Shown piece by piece: positions 11,801 to 24,600 of a DNA stretch of 64,000 bases. The DNA is taken from NCBI GenBank assembly GCA_037447655.1, contig JBBHKE010000474.1:1-64000 (forward strand), written 5' to 3'. Both the position numbers and the translations under genes were made by a program. Source of the DNA: Zygnema cylindricum (lineage: Eukaryota > Streptophyta > Zygnematophyceae > Zygnematales > Zygnemataceae). The notes under the pieces were generated by a model. It was given only the letters and a program-made list of their open reading frames with translations. It did not search any database and was not told the DNA's origin. The first letter of the stretch is position 1. Each line of letters starts with the position of its first letter.

Positions 11801-14537
11801 AAATGACACAAACTATCGTCAGTTCCTGGCATGATGTGGCAGTAACCCTTGGGAGAAAATGACTTACTTACAAGACTCGCACCAGCTTTCTGCTTGAATT
11901 GAAACACACAGAGTGAGGCAACTACAGCCAAAACTGAATTATTTTTTTCTGAGTGCATGGCATTGAAAAAATACTGTGCTGTTTTCCTGCAGTACATGTA
12001 AAAAACTCAGCAATGCAAAACGTCAAATCATTGGAATCCACTTTGAGAGATTCAAGATTATAACTGGCAACTCAGAAAAAAACGTTAATTGCTGGTTTTT
12101 AGATTCCAGAACAAAGCACCATTGTAGCTCTATGTTCTAACCTCATTGTATCACAATATACTTCCTTTTCTCGACCTGTTGAGCACCTCTATCAATTCCA
12201 TCCTTGCATCATTTCTCTACGTCGTGTAAAGTCGCATGCCTCTAAGGTTTTCCCTTAACATCTAGAACAACTGATGCTATTTACAGCACAAATTTCCTCA
12301 TTTCCATCATCTACTGATTAAATCTTACTGGCTTGACTCGTGCATGGTGATGTTCACGGCACCTACGTAATGCTTGTACCTCATTTCAGACTAGAAACTG
12401 ATTAGGTTCAAACATACATGAAAACTCAACAAAGGTATTTGTTGCACTTTTAATGTAGGATCACCGGAGACAGTTTGCATATCCACTGTAAGAAACTTAT
12501 TTGAGACAGTTATCCAAGACAGTATTGTGCTGTCAGTCATCGCCTAGGAAACGAGACCATCACAAAATAAACAGCTTTGCCCAATCTCATGGTAAATCCA
12601 TACAGCTATGGTTTATTAAACAGATGCTACAACTGACAGAAAATATGCATTTAATCTAAGTTGCTAGTCATATGTACTATCAACATCTATGGACATATGC
12701 ATATGGATATATTTTTTTCCAACTAATGAATCCCATTTCTTGCGACATCAAACAGCCAAAGCAGTTTTCCAAACATTTCTGCACTGCTTGACAAGAAGAC
12801 CAACCATGTCCTAGCTTCTGTAGCTGTGCCTCTACGTAGACTGACAAAAAAGCCGAGAAGATCTTAGCAGTGCAGCTGATTTCTTCATTCAAAGCTATTG
12901 TGTTAAGAAGTTGCAAACTGCACCTCTAGAAAATTGCTCTAATCCGCCTTCATATTGATCGATTGCCTTTTTTTTTTGCAAAAATTCAGAATATCGGTAA
13001 CGCAAGTGGCTCTGGTGTGAAAGCAGCAACGGATCAACTTCCACTACTCCAAGCCCATCCTTGCTATACTCCACATCATGCCATACAGCAGGCTCAGTTG
13101 ATTTAAGACTTGCAGAAGATGTGAGGCGAAAAGAGGTCTTACGCACAAGCCGCCTGGTCGCCTGTCAAAAAGAACCGGACACAGAAGTCCTTTCCCAAAT
13201 AAGTTGCAAACATCTGAGCAACTCACCCATATTCTACACTAAGTCCAGGAAGTGGGACACAAGTGATTATAGCATAAAAATAACATTGAAGGCCAACAAC
13301 AAGCTTAGAATCACAAATTTTTGTCAAACGATACTAGACCAGGTTCACTATGTACAACGATAATGAGTTTCAACAATGCTTCCCAACAAGCTTTCAAATA
13401 AATCCCCCAACAATTAACAAAAAAAAAAGGAGAGAAAAGAGTATGTTCATAAACTTACTTAAAAAGACCTCTTCAGCCTAAAGCAAAGTGGAAGAGGGTA
13501 CCATGCTCAATGGACTCATTCAAGCATATAGTCCAGATTTGTGTTAAGTGAAAACAACAAAGAATCAAAACAGGCACTGATCATGCACACAAGTTTTCTT
13601 GGTACACCCAATAAAGTGTGATCCAGACTAATTACGACAAAAAGCGCAAACAATAACCGAAACAGTACTGAAAAAAAAAAAAAGGACATGGACATGAATT
13701 TTGTCATGTGCATAAACATCAAAATGCCACTTCCATTGCACTAGGAGCAAATCTGGGCACCCAGGTGCAAAAATTAATTGTATACGACTCACCTTGTAAT
13801 ATAGAAAAACAGAAGACACAGATTGACTCCCAAGCTAACTAAAGGCTTTGACAGAAATCACAAGAGGTGGACACTCAACAAATTGGATCAAACGACTGAA
13901 TACTTGTCTGCTTTCCAGAAATTGCTTGAGCATGGTTGTACTAATTGATTAAGGTCCAAAACATAAAGGTGAAAAGATAAGAATGAATTATTTGCTGAGT
14001 TCTGTCAGCAGAAGCAAAAAGTGGAAACACAATAAATGTTTATCAAACGAAAGTGGCGCTCATTTGGCAAAAGTTACTTACCCCCACACCGTCCCACATC
14101 GACCTCTGACTGGAACCGGTCTGATGAGACTTCCAGCTTAATGCATGCGGTACTTTTAAATGCCGTAATGGGATAACTCTCCAAGCAGACACTGGTCTCT
14201 GGCTCTGCGACCATTCAAAAACAGTTATATACCGACAGTTCTGACGAGCAGTTTAAAAAAATTGGCGACAGAAATCCCAAATGTGAATTGTCTTTATCCA
14301 AAAAGCTTCTATTGTAATAACCCAGTCAGCAAGCCACCGTTCCCGTTGATTCGGCGATTAACAACATATCCCTCACCTTCTTTTGCTTGACCACACTATG
14401 AACAATTGGTTTCCGAGCTGATTCCTGTAAGATGCACCGAGAGGCCAAGAAAACAAATTAGCCAAACCCATGGGATCCCAGTGTCAATTTCAGTATACTT
14501 TCTGCTCTACCTTATGTAAACCGATCACTGTATCCAT
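5873..14537 (-). CDS. SBE1: Starch branching enzyme, class I/B (SBE1), plastid-targeted
   Basis: This enzyme makes alpha-1,6 branches in amylopectin inside the plastid. The 15 exons are 14537-14511, 14424-14377, 14240-14082, 13161-12924, 11791-11722, 11495-11226, 10954-10048, 9820-9704, 9368-9306, 8891-8784, 8305-8204, 7716-7649, 6980-6899, 6481-6365 and 5977-5873. They total 2481 nt, 826 aa, close to the usual length of plant SBEI. Residues 1 to about 95 are basic and serine-rich, fitting a transit peptide. A CBM48 module follows (motif [10 protein letters not shown]), then the GH13 barrel with DVVHSHAS (D374), GFRFDGVTS (nucleophile D448), AEDVSGMP (acid/base E503) and AESHDQ (D572). The C-terminus carries [18 protein letters not shown] and [10 protein letters not shown], as in SBEI rather than SBEII. 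The start sits in GCCATGG. The first three exons are the least certain part because transit peptides are not conserved. Confidence 0.95.
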
Positions 14538-15425
14538 GGCAGATTTGCAAAGATTACCACGTGCTGGGAGCAACAGCAAGAATCTCCAGAATATATCATC
14601 GCAAATTCTTGAAAAATAATTGCCGACACAGTCATTGCAACGCAAACGCCATTTACACTACGTCGCAGCTAAAGAATTTTTAGCCTTCACTGTCTTGCTG
14701 AAGAAGCCAAGTACAAAAACACAAGAATTTAAAGCATCCTATCACGGTGTAAGATCCCACCTTAATGCAAAACAGTAAGGTGGTCCCATGTAATCACCTG
14801 CTTAAAATTGCTAACAAACTGCGCTCAACGTCTAGACTCCATATCCTCGCAACTCCAAATACAATCACACTTCAAGCATCCAGTATTAGTGAACCATGGA
14901 AGTTGAAACCTCAAGCTCGGCCTTAACAAAAACCTTTCTTAAGCCAAAAAGTGCCTCTGTACAGTGTAAAACCAAATAAAATGAACCAAAATAGATCACG
15001 TCCAACCAATACAAGGCGTTCCAATCTTTCAAGCAGATCTCCAACTTCAAAAACATTCAGAACCTGCTAAAATTGCTCAGAGAACCGTGAATAAACTTAC
15101 AAAAAAGGATGCACTCATATGCTCTCCGACGACAATGTCCATGGTTTCCACATCAGAACATGTAAGCAAGAATTCTAATAAGCTGACCTATTGCTCGGGC
15201 TGGTCACCCAATATGACCTGAAATACCAGTCAAGACCAATAGGGGCTGTCAACTGTCATGTCACGTCTGTAGACATGGAGACATGTTGGAGCAATCGACT
15301 ACAAAGATTCAAAAAACGTTTAAACGATAGAACTGCGTTTCAGCTGAAGACTTACATGATGACATGTTAATGGAGAACTGCAGATAGAGACTATCATAAC
15401 CAAGGTGTAAAACGTACGAATTGAA

Positions 15426-15480
15426 AAGAGAGAAAGAGAGAGAGAGAGCGAGAGAGAGAGAGCGAGAGAGAGAGAGAGCT
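15426..15480. repeat. GA/CT microsatellite in SBE1 upstream region
   Basis: On the plus strand this is a nearly pure GA run interrupted by two GCGA units, so it reads as CT-rich on the SBE1 coding strand. CT/GA tracts are common in plant 5-prime leaders and core promoters. It lies about 890 bp upstream of the predicted start codon, so it may belong to a leader exon or the promoter. Confidence 0.7.
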
Positions 15481-15614
15481 GTGGAAGAGGGACAGAGAAG
15501 GAGAGAGGAAAGATGGGACACAGAAAAGGTTAGAAATAAGTTAAGGAAGACTTGAAAAGCCTGAAAGGTCACAACTGAGAGCAAGAGAGAAGGAAACGGA
15601 ACATACCGGGAGCC

Positions 15615-15624
15615 GCCACGTGGC
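15615..15624. promoter_or_regulatory. G-box palindrome (GCCACGTGGC) upstream of SBE1
   Basis: A perfect ten-base palindrome with the CACGTG core at 15617-15622 is followed about 25 bp later by a second ACGCGTGGCACG block. G-boxes are bound by bZIP and bHLH factors in plants and often mediate light or sugar responses. Its position about 1.1 kb upstream of the SBE1 start codon, beside the CT tract, fits a promoter element. Its activity is inferred. Confidence 0.45.
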
Positions 15625-16573
15625 GAGGAGGCAGCGTCAAAAGCTGACGCGTGGCACGAAACAGAAAGCTGCCAGTGGTCACGGCAGTGTAGGCAGACTG
15701 ACTTTATGAGCAAAATACTTAATAATGATGTTATATATTATTACTGGAAAATATCGTCAGTTTTCGACATGTAACCGTAAAAGGCAGCAGCAATTCTGGC
15801 AGAAATTTATATATCCGTACGAAAAAGTACATAAACCGTACAAAAGACTGCAGAATCGGAAACTATTTTGTCGAGTATCTTCCTTGTCGGAAACGGGCAT
15901 AAAACTGGGAGATATTTCGACGGTCTATCTTTACCGTTGAACAACAATCGTAACAGAAAAAAAATATTTTTTGGAGGATCGGAGCTGTACATTCAAAAAG
16001 TAAACTGTTTTGAAAGGTTCGTCTGTATGCAATAATTATTTTTCGGAATCACTTGTCGAAATGGTCAATTTTGGTTGGGGTGCAACTGCAAGCGTACGCG
16101 TCGAAAAATTACAAATTCGTACAAAATAAGTGCAGAAGCCCGTTAAAGTTTACACAAAAAAATCATAACCACCGAATAGTGAAAAATTCTACCGTCGCAT
16201 TCATTTATTCATTTATTTATTTATTCCTTTTCAGCATTTCCTGTTAGTATTGGCAAAGAAGTTCCCCTAATTTATTTTTTTCTCCCTTAGTTTTATTTTA
16301 GACCTCTAAGCCTCAACGCTGTGTTTTCATTAGTTTTTAAACTATACTCGTTTCTTATTTGTTACCCGATGGTTCTCCCACCACGAGTTCCAATCTATAT
16401 CTTGTTACTTATTGTTATCGAGACAGTTACAACATGATTCGGTTCTTATTGTGAAAGAAATAGTACAAATGCATTTGCTACCTACATTTCTCAAATAAAT
16501 GACTTTTTTAACTATCATTATCTTTGCAAAACAATCCACTTCTTGCAATTGTGAGCTCACATGATTTTCAAAC

Positions 16574-16795
16574 ACACTGTGCATCGCTAATAGTGTTAAC
16601 ATTTTTTTTGCCACTTAAAACATCTTCTCTCTGTGTAAACATGCCCGATTTTCGATTGAACAACGCTGGTCGGAAGGTGAGAATCTTGCCTTTCAATCGC
16701 AACCTTCGGATTTAACGATCCGACAAGTGTGTAGGAGAAAAGACGTTATAACTGGCGAAGAAAAGGTAGACACTAATAGGGATACAAGGTAACAT
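16574..16795. mobile_element. MITE-B copy 1
   Basis: The left end CACTGTGCATCGCTAATAG and the interior GAGAATCTTGCCTTTCAATC match the copies at 33703-33902 and 40302-40514. An internal inverted pair, AAAACATCTTCTCTCTGTG and its counterpart around 16725-16748, gives the fold-back structure. The right end (ACACTAATAGGGATACA) is diverged. Confidence 0.65.
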
Positions 16796-18606
16796 TACAA
16801 ATCACACGACAAGGCAAGGTGTGGATTACAACTTTCCATATGGATTATTCACATAATTTTCCATTACTACTCCGACGTATCACGCCATGTAGTAGCCCAC
16901 ACACACGGACACTTTTAGGACCAAGCCATAGAGCTCATAGTTAATCCTCAAAATTATAAGGAGATCAAACAACATCAAGCTGTTGGAGTTGCAACAGCTC
17001 ACATACAAAGTCTCCGAATTTGGCAATGGCTAACTAAGGGACCAACCAAATATTGACCTGACTTGTTGCCGTTGAAACCCTCTTCTATTTATGGTGCAGA
17101 AGTGACGACTCCTTTTAAAGTGACTTCCTAATCTACTAAAGTCGCAGGGCGCACAGGTCTGGGTGATGAAGACACTGAAACAGTTTGACGGACACAAACA
17201 ACGTACACTTATGCAAAGTTTGACACGCTTGATGTTGAAAAATAGCTAAGAACAATCCTTGATTTTCCTTTGTCATCTTTGTCAAACTTTAACAATAAAA
17301 GGGCGCGCACAGCAATAGGATAAGGTTCACGGCACAACAAGATGCTTTGTTCTAACATTTTTTGAATGTTTCTCGAATGTTAATCGGATGTTTTTGTGTG
17401 TGGATGTTGGATTTTCACAATTATCCTTACTTTGTACTCTTCTGTATCAGTTCAACAAGCTAACAAAAGAATTAATAATCTCGATCCTTAAAAAGTACAA
17501 ATCATACCCCAAACGTGTAAAACCTATTGGAACGCTATCTACGGTTGCCCCATACTACAGTATACACAAGTTTAAGTCGTACAGCAAACCACAAGGTAAC
17601 CACAAACAGCTTTTCATTATTTTTTTTGAGCATTTGAACAATGTTATGAATCATAGGATAACTACACTAATAGAGTTTTTCCCTCGTTAGAGAGTACATC
17701 ATACAATTGGTAGTGTTTTTTGGGCAACTGTGTGTCCGATTTACCCAAAAAGTGTACTTTTTACCCTCAACTTCAGGGCAACTCCCTTCAATGTAATTAT
17801 TATATCAAGTGAGAATAAATTGCTTCAAAAAATTGTTTGTGCCTATCCATTTTCAGACAAAACATGATACATTTATCAACATGGAGAGTCTTAACATTGG
17901 TGAAATCTTCCATCACGCGAAATGCCATAGACAAACAATTATCAAAAGATAATAAAACAGTACATATGTGAGAAGCATACCACTGATAGTAAGGACTGAA
18001 GACAGTTATACCCTACGAGTGACTATTTGCCCGTCTGACATTGAAACTTTCATACACAACCCTCGAAGTCTAAATAGGAAGCAAAAAAATGTTGATTACA
18101 GTCGAAATGATATGTACTGATGTAATATCATACTGTAAGGTAAAAACCAAAATATGTACCGCCATGTGGAGAGGGCGACATAATCAAGTTTTCCAGACTA
18201 ATAACAGGGAACAAGAGCGAAAAATCTTTCTGATACGAAATGGAAAACCGCTCTTTTAAAAATTTAACAGCAATAATTGCAGCTACAGCCAACCATCTTA
18301 TTGGAAGGACCATGCGAAATAACACAAACAGAGAGAAAACTTGTCAACTAACAAAACTAAACCAACGAAATATATAATATTTTTTTTCTCTATTATTGTA
18401 ATCTAGGGAAGTCAACTGCATCCAAACCAATTAGAAAGAAGCTAGGCAAATAAAAAGGATCCAAAAACGGAAGCGAACAAGACCTCAAGAGTAAGTGCCT
18501 CCAAGTACAATCTCTCTATGAACAATTTACTGCACAAGAACTCTCAAACCTAATTTAACTCAATTTCGGCAACACTAACATATCTCCCTACGATGTTTTT
18601 GGATCC

Positions 18607-21600
18607 TCAATATACATCATCATCTCCACTTTCTGACAAGTCATCCTCATCATTATACTCACCAGGTGGAGCTTCTCTCTCACCCTCATCCACGTCCTCT
18701 TCACTCTCTCCCTCGGAAGACACCTCCTTTGTATCCACAGCCTCGTCCTCATCACTGGAAAGAGGGGAATCAGAAGGGATTTCTTTCTCACTTTCTGACT
18801 GATTCTCTGCTTCACTATCTGATCGGTTTTCCTCCTTGTCACTTTCAACCGGATTCTCTCTTTCACTCTCAGACTCTGACCAATCGGACGGTCCAGCTTG
18901 CTCTTCACCCTCTTGAATTCGGTCTCCTCCATTTCCATTAGAGTCCTCCAAACTCGACACATGAGGGTTACCTCCTTCTGCAGACTCGATCGACAATCTC
19001 CTTCTCAATCTCCCCTCTCTACGCTCCTCATCGGATGAATGCATATAATACGAGGAATCTTCATCATCTTCCTCATGCATTTCAGTGACAGGAACTCCAC
19101 CTTTCTTGCTTTGGGGCAAACGTTTCTCCTCTTCATTTCTAGGAAGGACAACTTTTCCTCTACCCCTTCCTCCTCCCCTACCTCTTCCACTTTCTGTCGA
19201 TCCACGCCCTCTACCACTAGAGCCTCTCCCACGACCTCTCCCCCTTCCTCGACCACCTCTAGAGGAAGACGTAATTGGCGTGGTATTTAAAGCTTCCGAA
19301 CCGATACCATAAATCTCGGGAGTCAATGGAGAACCTATTTTTGGGCTTCGACCTCTCATGCCTCTGCCTCGACCACCCCTTCCTCCCCGACTACCCCTTC
19401 CTCCTACTTTTGGTACAATCGTTACCTGATTTCCCGGAACCGGAACTGGTTGTCCTTCATCCTCAGATGACTGTACCAACTTCTTTTTTCTCCTTCCTCT
19501 CCTCGTGACTCTGTTCGCAAGATCTTCAACAGGAGTCTGCAAGTATAACAGGAATTGTCCAGTTAAAACCATCAACAGCTGGTTCTCTGTCACTCGTGGA
19601 AAAACACATCACTTTGTTAAAAAACAAAACAAATTTTATTCTCTGACACTTGTGCTAGGTGAAGGGGAACAAAGACCAACAGTTTCTACAACAAACCAAG
19701 CTGAATTGCTGAGTCCATATGTTCAAAAACCAAGTCATTTGAATCCCAAGCAAAACTATAATCTGGTGATTAATAAGTCAAATCTGTCACTTCTTTGCTC
19801 AAAGTGCCGGTTACTTGGAAACCTTCATAATCTACAGCCATCAAATGTCACACATGTCAAATTAATAAATCAAAATCCCTGACAAACTAGAAACAGAAAG
19901 GATAGGTCGTTAACCATAATCAGTCGAATGATCCATACAAAAGTCAACAAACAGTCGATAATCAGTCAGCAACTAATTTGCAACAAGAGTGATCAGTAAT
20001 TCCACTACATCATTCAAAACTCCCTTTCGACATCAGCCCATCCCATCCCATCCCAGCCCAGCCACACCCAGCCCTTCACATTCATACTAACCAGCTTTGG
20101 AAACTCAAGCTTTGTGAACGTTTCTTCCTCCTCTAACTCTCTTCCTGTTTCTTCCGGATGGTACGTCAAAGCATGATCAAGTGTGAAAGCACGGAGACTA
20201 ACTGCCGCTGGTGTGCAAGGTATCCATGGCAGAATCGGTCCCATTTCATTTTTGTCTTCACTAAGTTGGGACCCTTCAGAGTTTATGCGTTCTAGTGTGT
20301 CCTTGGTTGTCTCAAAAGAAGGGTCGCGCCACTCTTTATGGACTGCGGCCTCCAGCTCTGCCAATGCCTGCAAAACCATCAGATGCTCAACCTCAGTCTA
20401 AATATATTAAAAACCAAAATTTATTAAAATTCATTAGGCCGACCAGCACTGCAAGCTATTCTGAGATGCTCTACAGAATGAGAGAAAGGAGATTATGCTG
20501 ACCTTCAGAAGAGAAAGGGAATCCATGGCGTGTTTCACATCCTCCAACCATCTTGAGCGGACTCCCTCCATCCACCATTCGTGCACAGCTTCTGGAGGCA
20601 AAGCATACTGCAAACACAAAAAAACAATTTATCTGAAATGTTATGTAACCGCAAAATGCTACATCTTGGGATAAGATGATAAAAGCGCCAAAATATCTTG
20701 GGTAAGCAACCCAGATCAATGTATGTCAATAACGCCCGGTAACGCGATTACCAAGTACTCCATTAATGCAATCTCATTAATGAAAAGTCAATTCATCAAT
20801 CTCATTAATTCATTAATGCAAAATTGCATCATTTAGAAGAGAGAAACCACATATCTGCCACCATCTCCTCACCTCGATGTCCATAATCGTAGCTTTCAAT
20901 ATCTTCAGTGGCAATGGAAGTTGTGAATGTCTCCCAAGAATGTTTTCGCCCCTGGAGAGACTTTCGCAATTATGCAAATGGTCAGTGTGCCAATCAGAGG
21001 ACTTCAACGCTGACTCCCAAGTTTGGTGGCAATATGGACAATGGAGCTCCTCCTCTTGAATCAAAATTTCCTGACACTCGTTGCAACGTCCAAAACCTTC
21101 ACTCATACCAGCTTGCACAACACTTGCACAATACGAAGAATTTTGTACTGAAGTCAGTCGGGCAGAAATATCACGTTTCTCATCATTCAAATGACCTAAT
21201 CTGCGTTTTTGTGCATATTCCCCTCGATGAGCACGAGTGGGAGTGGCTGACACCCATTCTCGCCACTCATGAAACCTGACACTTGATTTCTCTAAGTCAA
21301 TATGCTTCAACTCAATGGCAGTCGAAGTTCTGTCACATGACTGTGGGACCTGCTCAGGATGATCTCCACTGTCAGTTGGATGGGAAATCTCCTCCAGCTT
21401 GATTCCAAAACTTGAGTTCAAGCTTTTGGTCGTAGTTACTTCAGAACTTGCAGCTCTCATCCTTCTGCGAAGGCTAGACTCTATATTTTTTAGAGATGCG
21501 TGTAAAACTGCTTCACGCGCCCCACGGGGATTCAGAGCACCAAGTAGAATATCCAAGTCCTATAACAAAAAAACAGAACATCACAAATACCATTTATCAA

Positions 21601-24600
21601 ACAAAAGCAAAGAATATACTTTTGAACTGAACCAAAACACAACGGCAGAGAAAAAAAAATCGTTACCTTTCCCTGATTGCTGAACTCCACCCATCAACAT
21701 TACATCAAAAACCACCCCTACATAAAATCACCCCATGACATACCTCCTCCTTGTCAATAACACTCCAGGCACCATCTTCAGCGGACTGAAAGTAAATTCG
21801 CCCAAGGTTTGGGTCCTCTGAAGATGCTCCAAAGTGCACTAGTTGCCAATATGTGTTCCAGCGACGATCCCTTCCCAACGGTCTTTTTCGCACCTCATAC
21901 ATTGCCTCACCTTTGACCAATGACTCTTTCAAAATTGCCACAACTTTGTCAGCAGCTAAATCTGCTTCAGCCGTCGCTTCTGCTTCAGCAGCTGCAGTTC
22001 CCTCACCTGTCACTATCAATGGCTCCAACTGCCCACCCTCTACCTTCACTTGAGAAGTTTGAGAAGATACAACATCATCTGTCACTCCTCCAGGTGCTGC
22101 TTCAGGAGCCTGCTGAAGTTGATCCCCTTTGAACACTTTGTTCCCACTAGCAATGGCTTGCAACTTTGCCATTAGTTCTTCTTTTTGCCTTCTGCGCTCC
22201 AACCGAGTCTCAAACCTTATATGCTGCCGTAAAGCTTCAATCGCTTCATGACGTTCCTGAGAAATGGAAAAGACATTTCCACATATTAATAATTTCATAG
22301 CCTGCCCATCACCTGTCATTGCTGGCAACACTGCAAAATACAAGGTTTGGATACAAATGCTTCTGTTCATGACTGTTTCATTGATGATAGGTAACAAACA
22401 CCATTGATACGATCAATTGAAAATTTTGAAGTGCCGTGCAGAGTAGGTCGCAATAAATATAGACAGCAGGCCGGCCGAGAAAACACAGAAGACAACCATC
22501 TTCTCACTCCTAACTAAAAAGCTAGCCATGGCAAATGCAATATCTTAATTGCCTAACTACTTTTCTGACTTCCATGAGAGGAACATACATTAGGTTGAGA
22601 CACCCTTTTCACTAAGAACAACAGTTACCCTCTATACCTCGCAGGTACAAGCAACAACTATAATCATTTGGCTGTAAACTTTGTTCTCAATTATGGGCTA
22701 CTGCTGCGAAAAGAATTAAAAACGCTCACTGTGGTGACCCTGTACTATACGCGGACTATACCCGAAAATTGATGTAATACGCGTAGTACGTGGTTACCAC
22801 ATATAGCGTTCCCAATTATGTTCGCACATTTAAACTATGAGTTGAAGCTTAAACTGACCTCCAGAGCAGCTCGAAGTGTGCCCGACTCCATGGCAGAACT
22901 GACAAGGAGCTCCAATATTTTTAATCTGTCTTCTACACTGACGTCCCTGAAGTCTGTCTCAGCCAATACCCAAAGCCATGATTCTCCTATTTCCTCCTCA
23001 CAAACTTTCTCGCAGCTGTATTCATAGCCTTTCACACGTGATCCTGTTCGTAACCCACCAGTGGCTCTGGCCGTAAGACTCTGATCATAAACTGGTGCTC
23101 CTCCCCGTCCCCCAGGTTTTGCCTTAACCTTCTTCGAATCCTCATCCATCACCGGCATGATAAATGATTCATCACCCTTCAATGCAAAGGCCTCCTCAAG
23201 CTTTGGCATGACAAACAAATCCTTTTCCTCCAAATCAGAGGGTTTCACATGTAACCCATCACCTTCTAATATTTCGATCTTCAGACCCACATCCTCCATT
23301 TTATCTAAATCAGCTTCACCAGATATTGAGTTTTGAACAGGCATCCAAGTTGCCTTTACTTCCCCATTCAAGGCACTTTCTTCAAAACCAATGTGTTCAT
23401 TAAAGTCCTCTATTGCTGTATCTTCTTCTTCTTCATCATCAACAAACTTGCTGTCACCACCCATTGCCTCCACCTCTTCCCTCGCTGCCCTCCACAAACT
23501 CTCTTTTTCTGCTGGGTCTTTCCTAAAAGCTGCCTTCACACAATACGTGGACGGAGCGACTCTCGCAAAGAGAATGTCTCGAGAGCATGCCCCATGTATT
23601 GTAGATTCCAAGGTTTTGCTTGTTGTCAAATCACGCAATCCCGCGGCCTGCCATATAGCCAGTCACGACACCGTCGTGTGAGCCCCGTGCATACAAGCTA
23701 CACTGTCATCACTATTAGTGTTGCGACTTTTTTTGTTAAAAATCAAAAAACAATGTTTATAACATTATTTGGGGGATTGGACTAAAGTATTATTGATAAC
23801 CTCACTAAGTAACCTTTGTACAACATAAACTGTCTGCAAAAAGTACACGAAGAGAGGGCACATGTTTACCAAAAACAATTAAACAGGACATGCAGTTAAC
23901 AGAATTTGCAGAAAAACCATCTCCACCTGAATACGTTCTGCAATTTGGGGAACCGTTAACCCCTTTGGTCCTTCCACGGCAAGCACAAAGTACACAGCGT
24001 ATTTGACAGTGCCAGGAGTAAGGCGTGATGGCAGACAACCATGTGCTCCAATAGAAAAACGGCCTCGTTTCCCAAGCATTTGCATAGCTGCAATTTCTGC
24101 TGCTGCTCCTGTCCTGATCTGCTCGACGAGCTCCTCCATGTCACTCACCTGTTCACACCAAAGTCGCAAACAGAATTAATCAGGGGAACTCTAGCTAGCG
24201 AAATGTGTTACCAGGGGACGACATAGTTGAGAACAGGAAGCTAACAAAAATCTCAAGTCTTCTCACAGCAGCAGCCACCTGACAATTTAACCATCATCAT
24301 CATATTTTCATCAAATTTTAGCTTGAAGACAACTAACCTCTGAATATTCTGGTTCCTTTTCTGCTTCTTTCTTCACCAGGCGAGGCCCCCAGCCGGTAGC
24401 CAAGCCATACTGGCGCAGAATTTCCGGCCATGTCAGGGCATTTAGATGCCGTTGCCATGAATTTACATCAAAGCCCCAATCTGTCACCTGTAAGTGAGAA
24501 AAAAACTGTCAACTTGAAGCCCCAACGCTTGTCTAATAAAGGGCCATCCAAGAACACCTAAAGTCATTCACCCTAAGATTGCCAATTGCACAGTTCAACT

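Larger units (their letters stand above)
14538..18606. other. Intergenic spacer, SBE1 upstream to RLT 3-prime end
   Basis: No gene is supported. 14538 to about 15650 should hold the SBE1 leader and promoter. 15720-16150 is rich in GTAC and CCGTAC words like the other spacers. A MITE-B copy occupies about 16574-16795. The rest (16.8-18.6 kb) is AT-rich with no recognisable feature; a 100-residue open frame at 17388-17690 has no domain or credible context. Confidence 0.5.

Noticed and set aside
17388..17690. 100-residue open frame on plus between SBE1 and RLT
   Set aside because: No domain, no splice context, low-complexity surroundings; not supported as a gene.
23714..23730. TAGTGTTGCGAC word as a third full hAT-like element
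   Set aside because: No matching inverted end or 8-bp repeat of its flank was found nearby.
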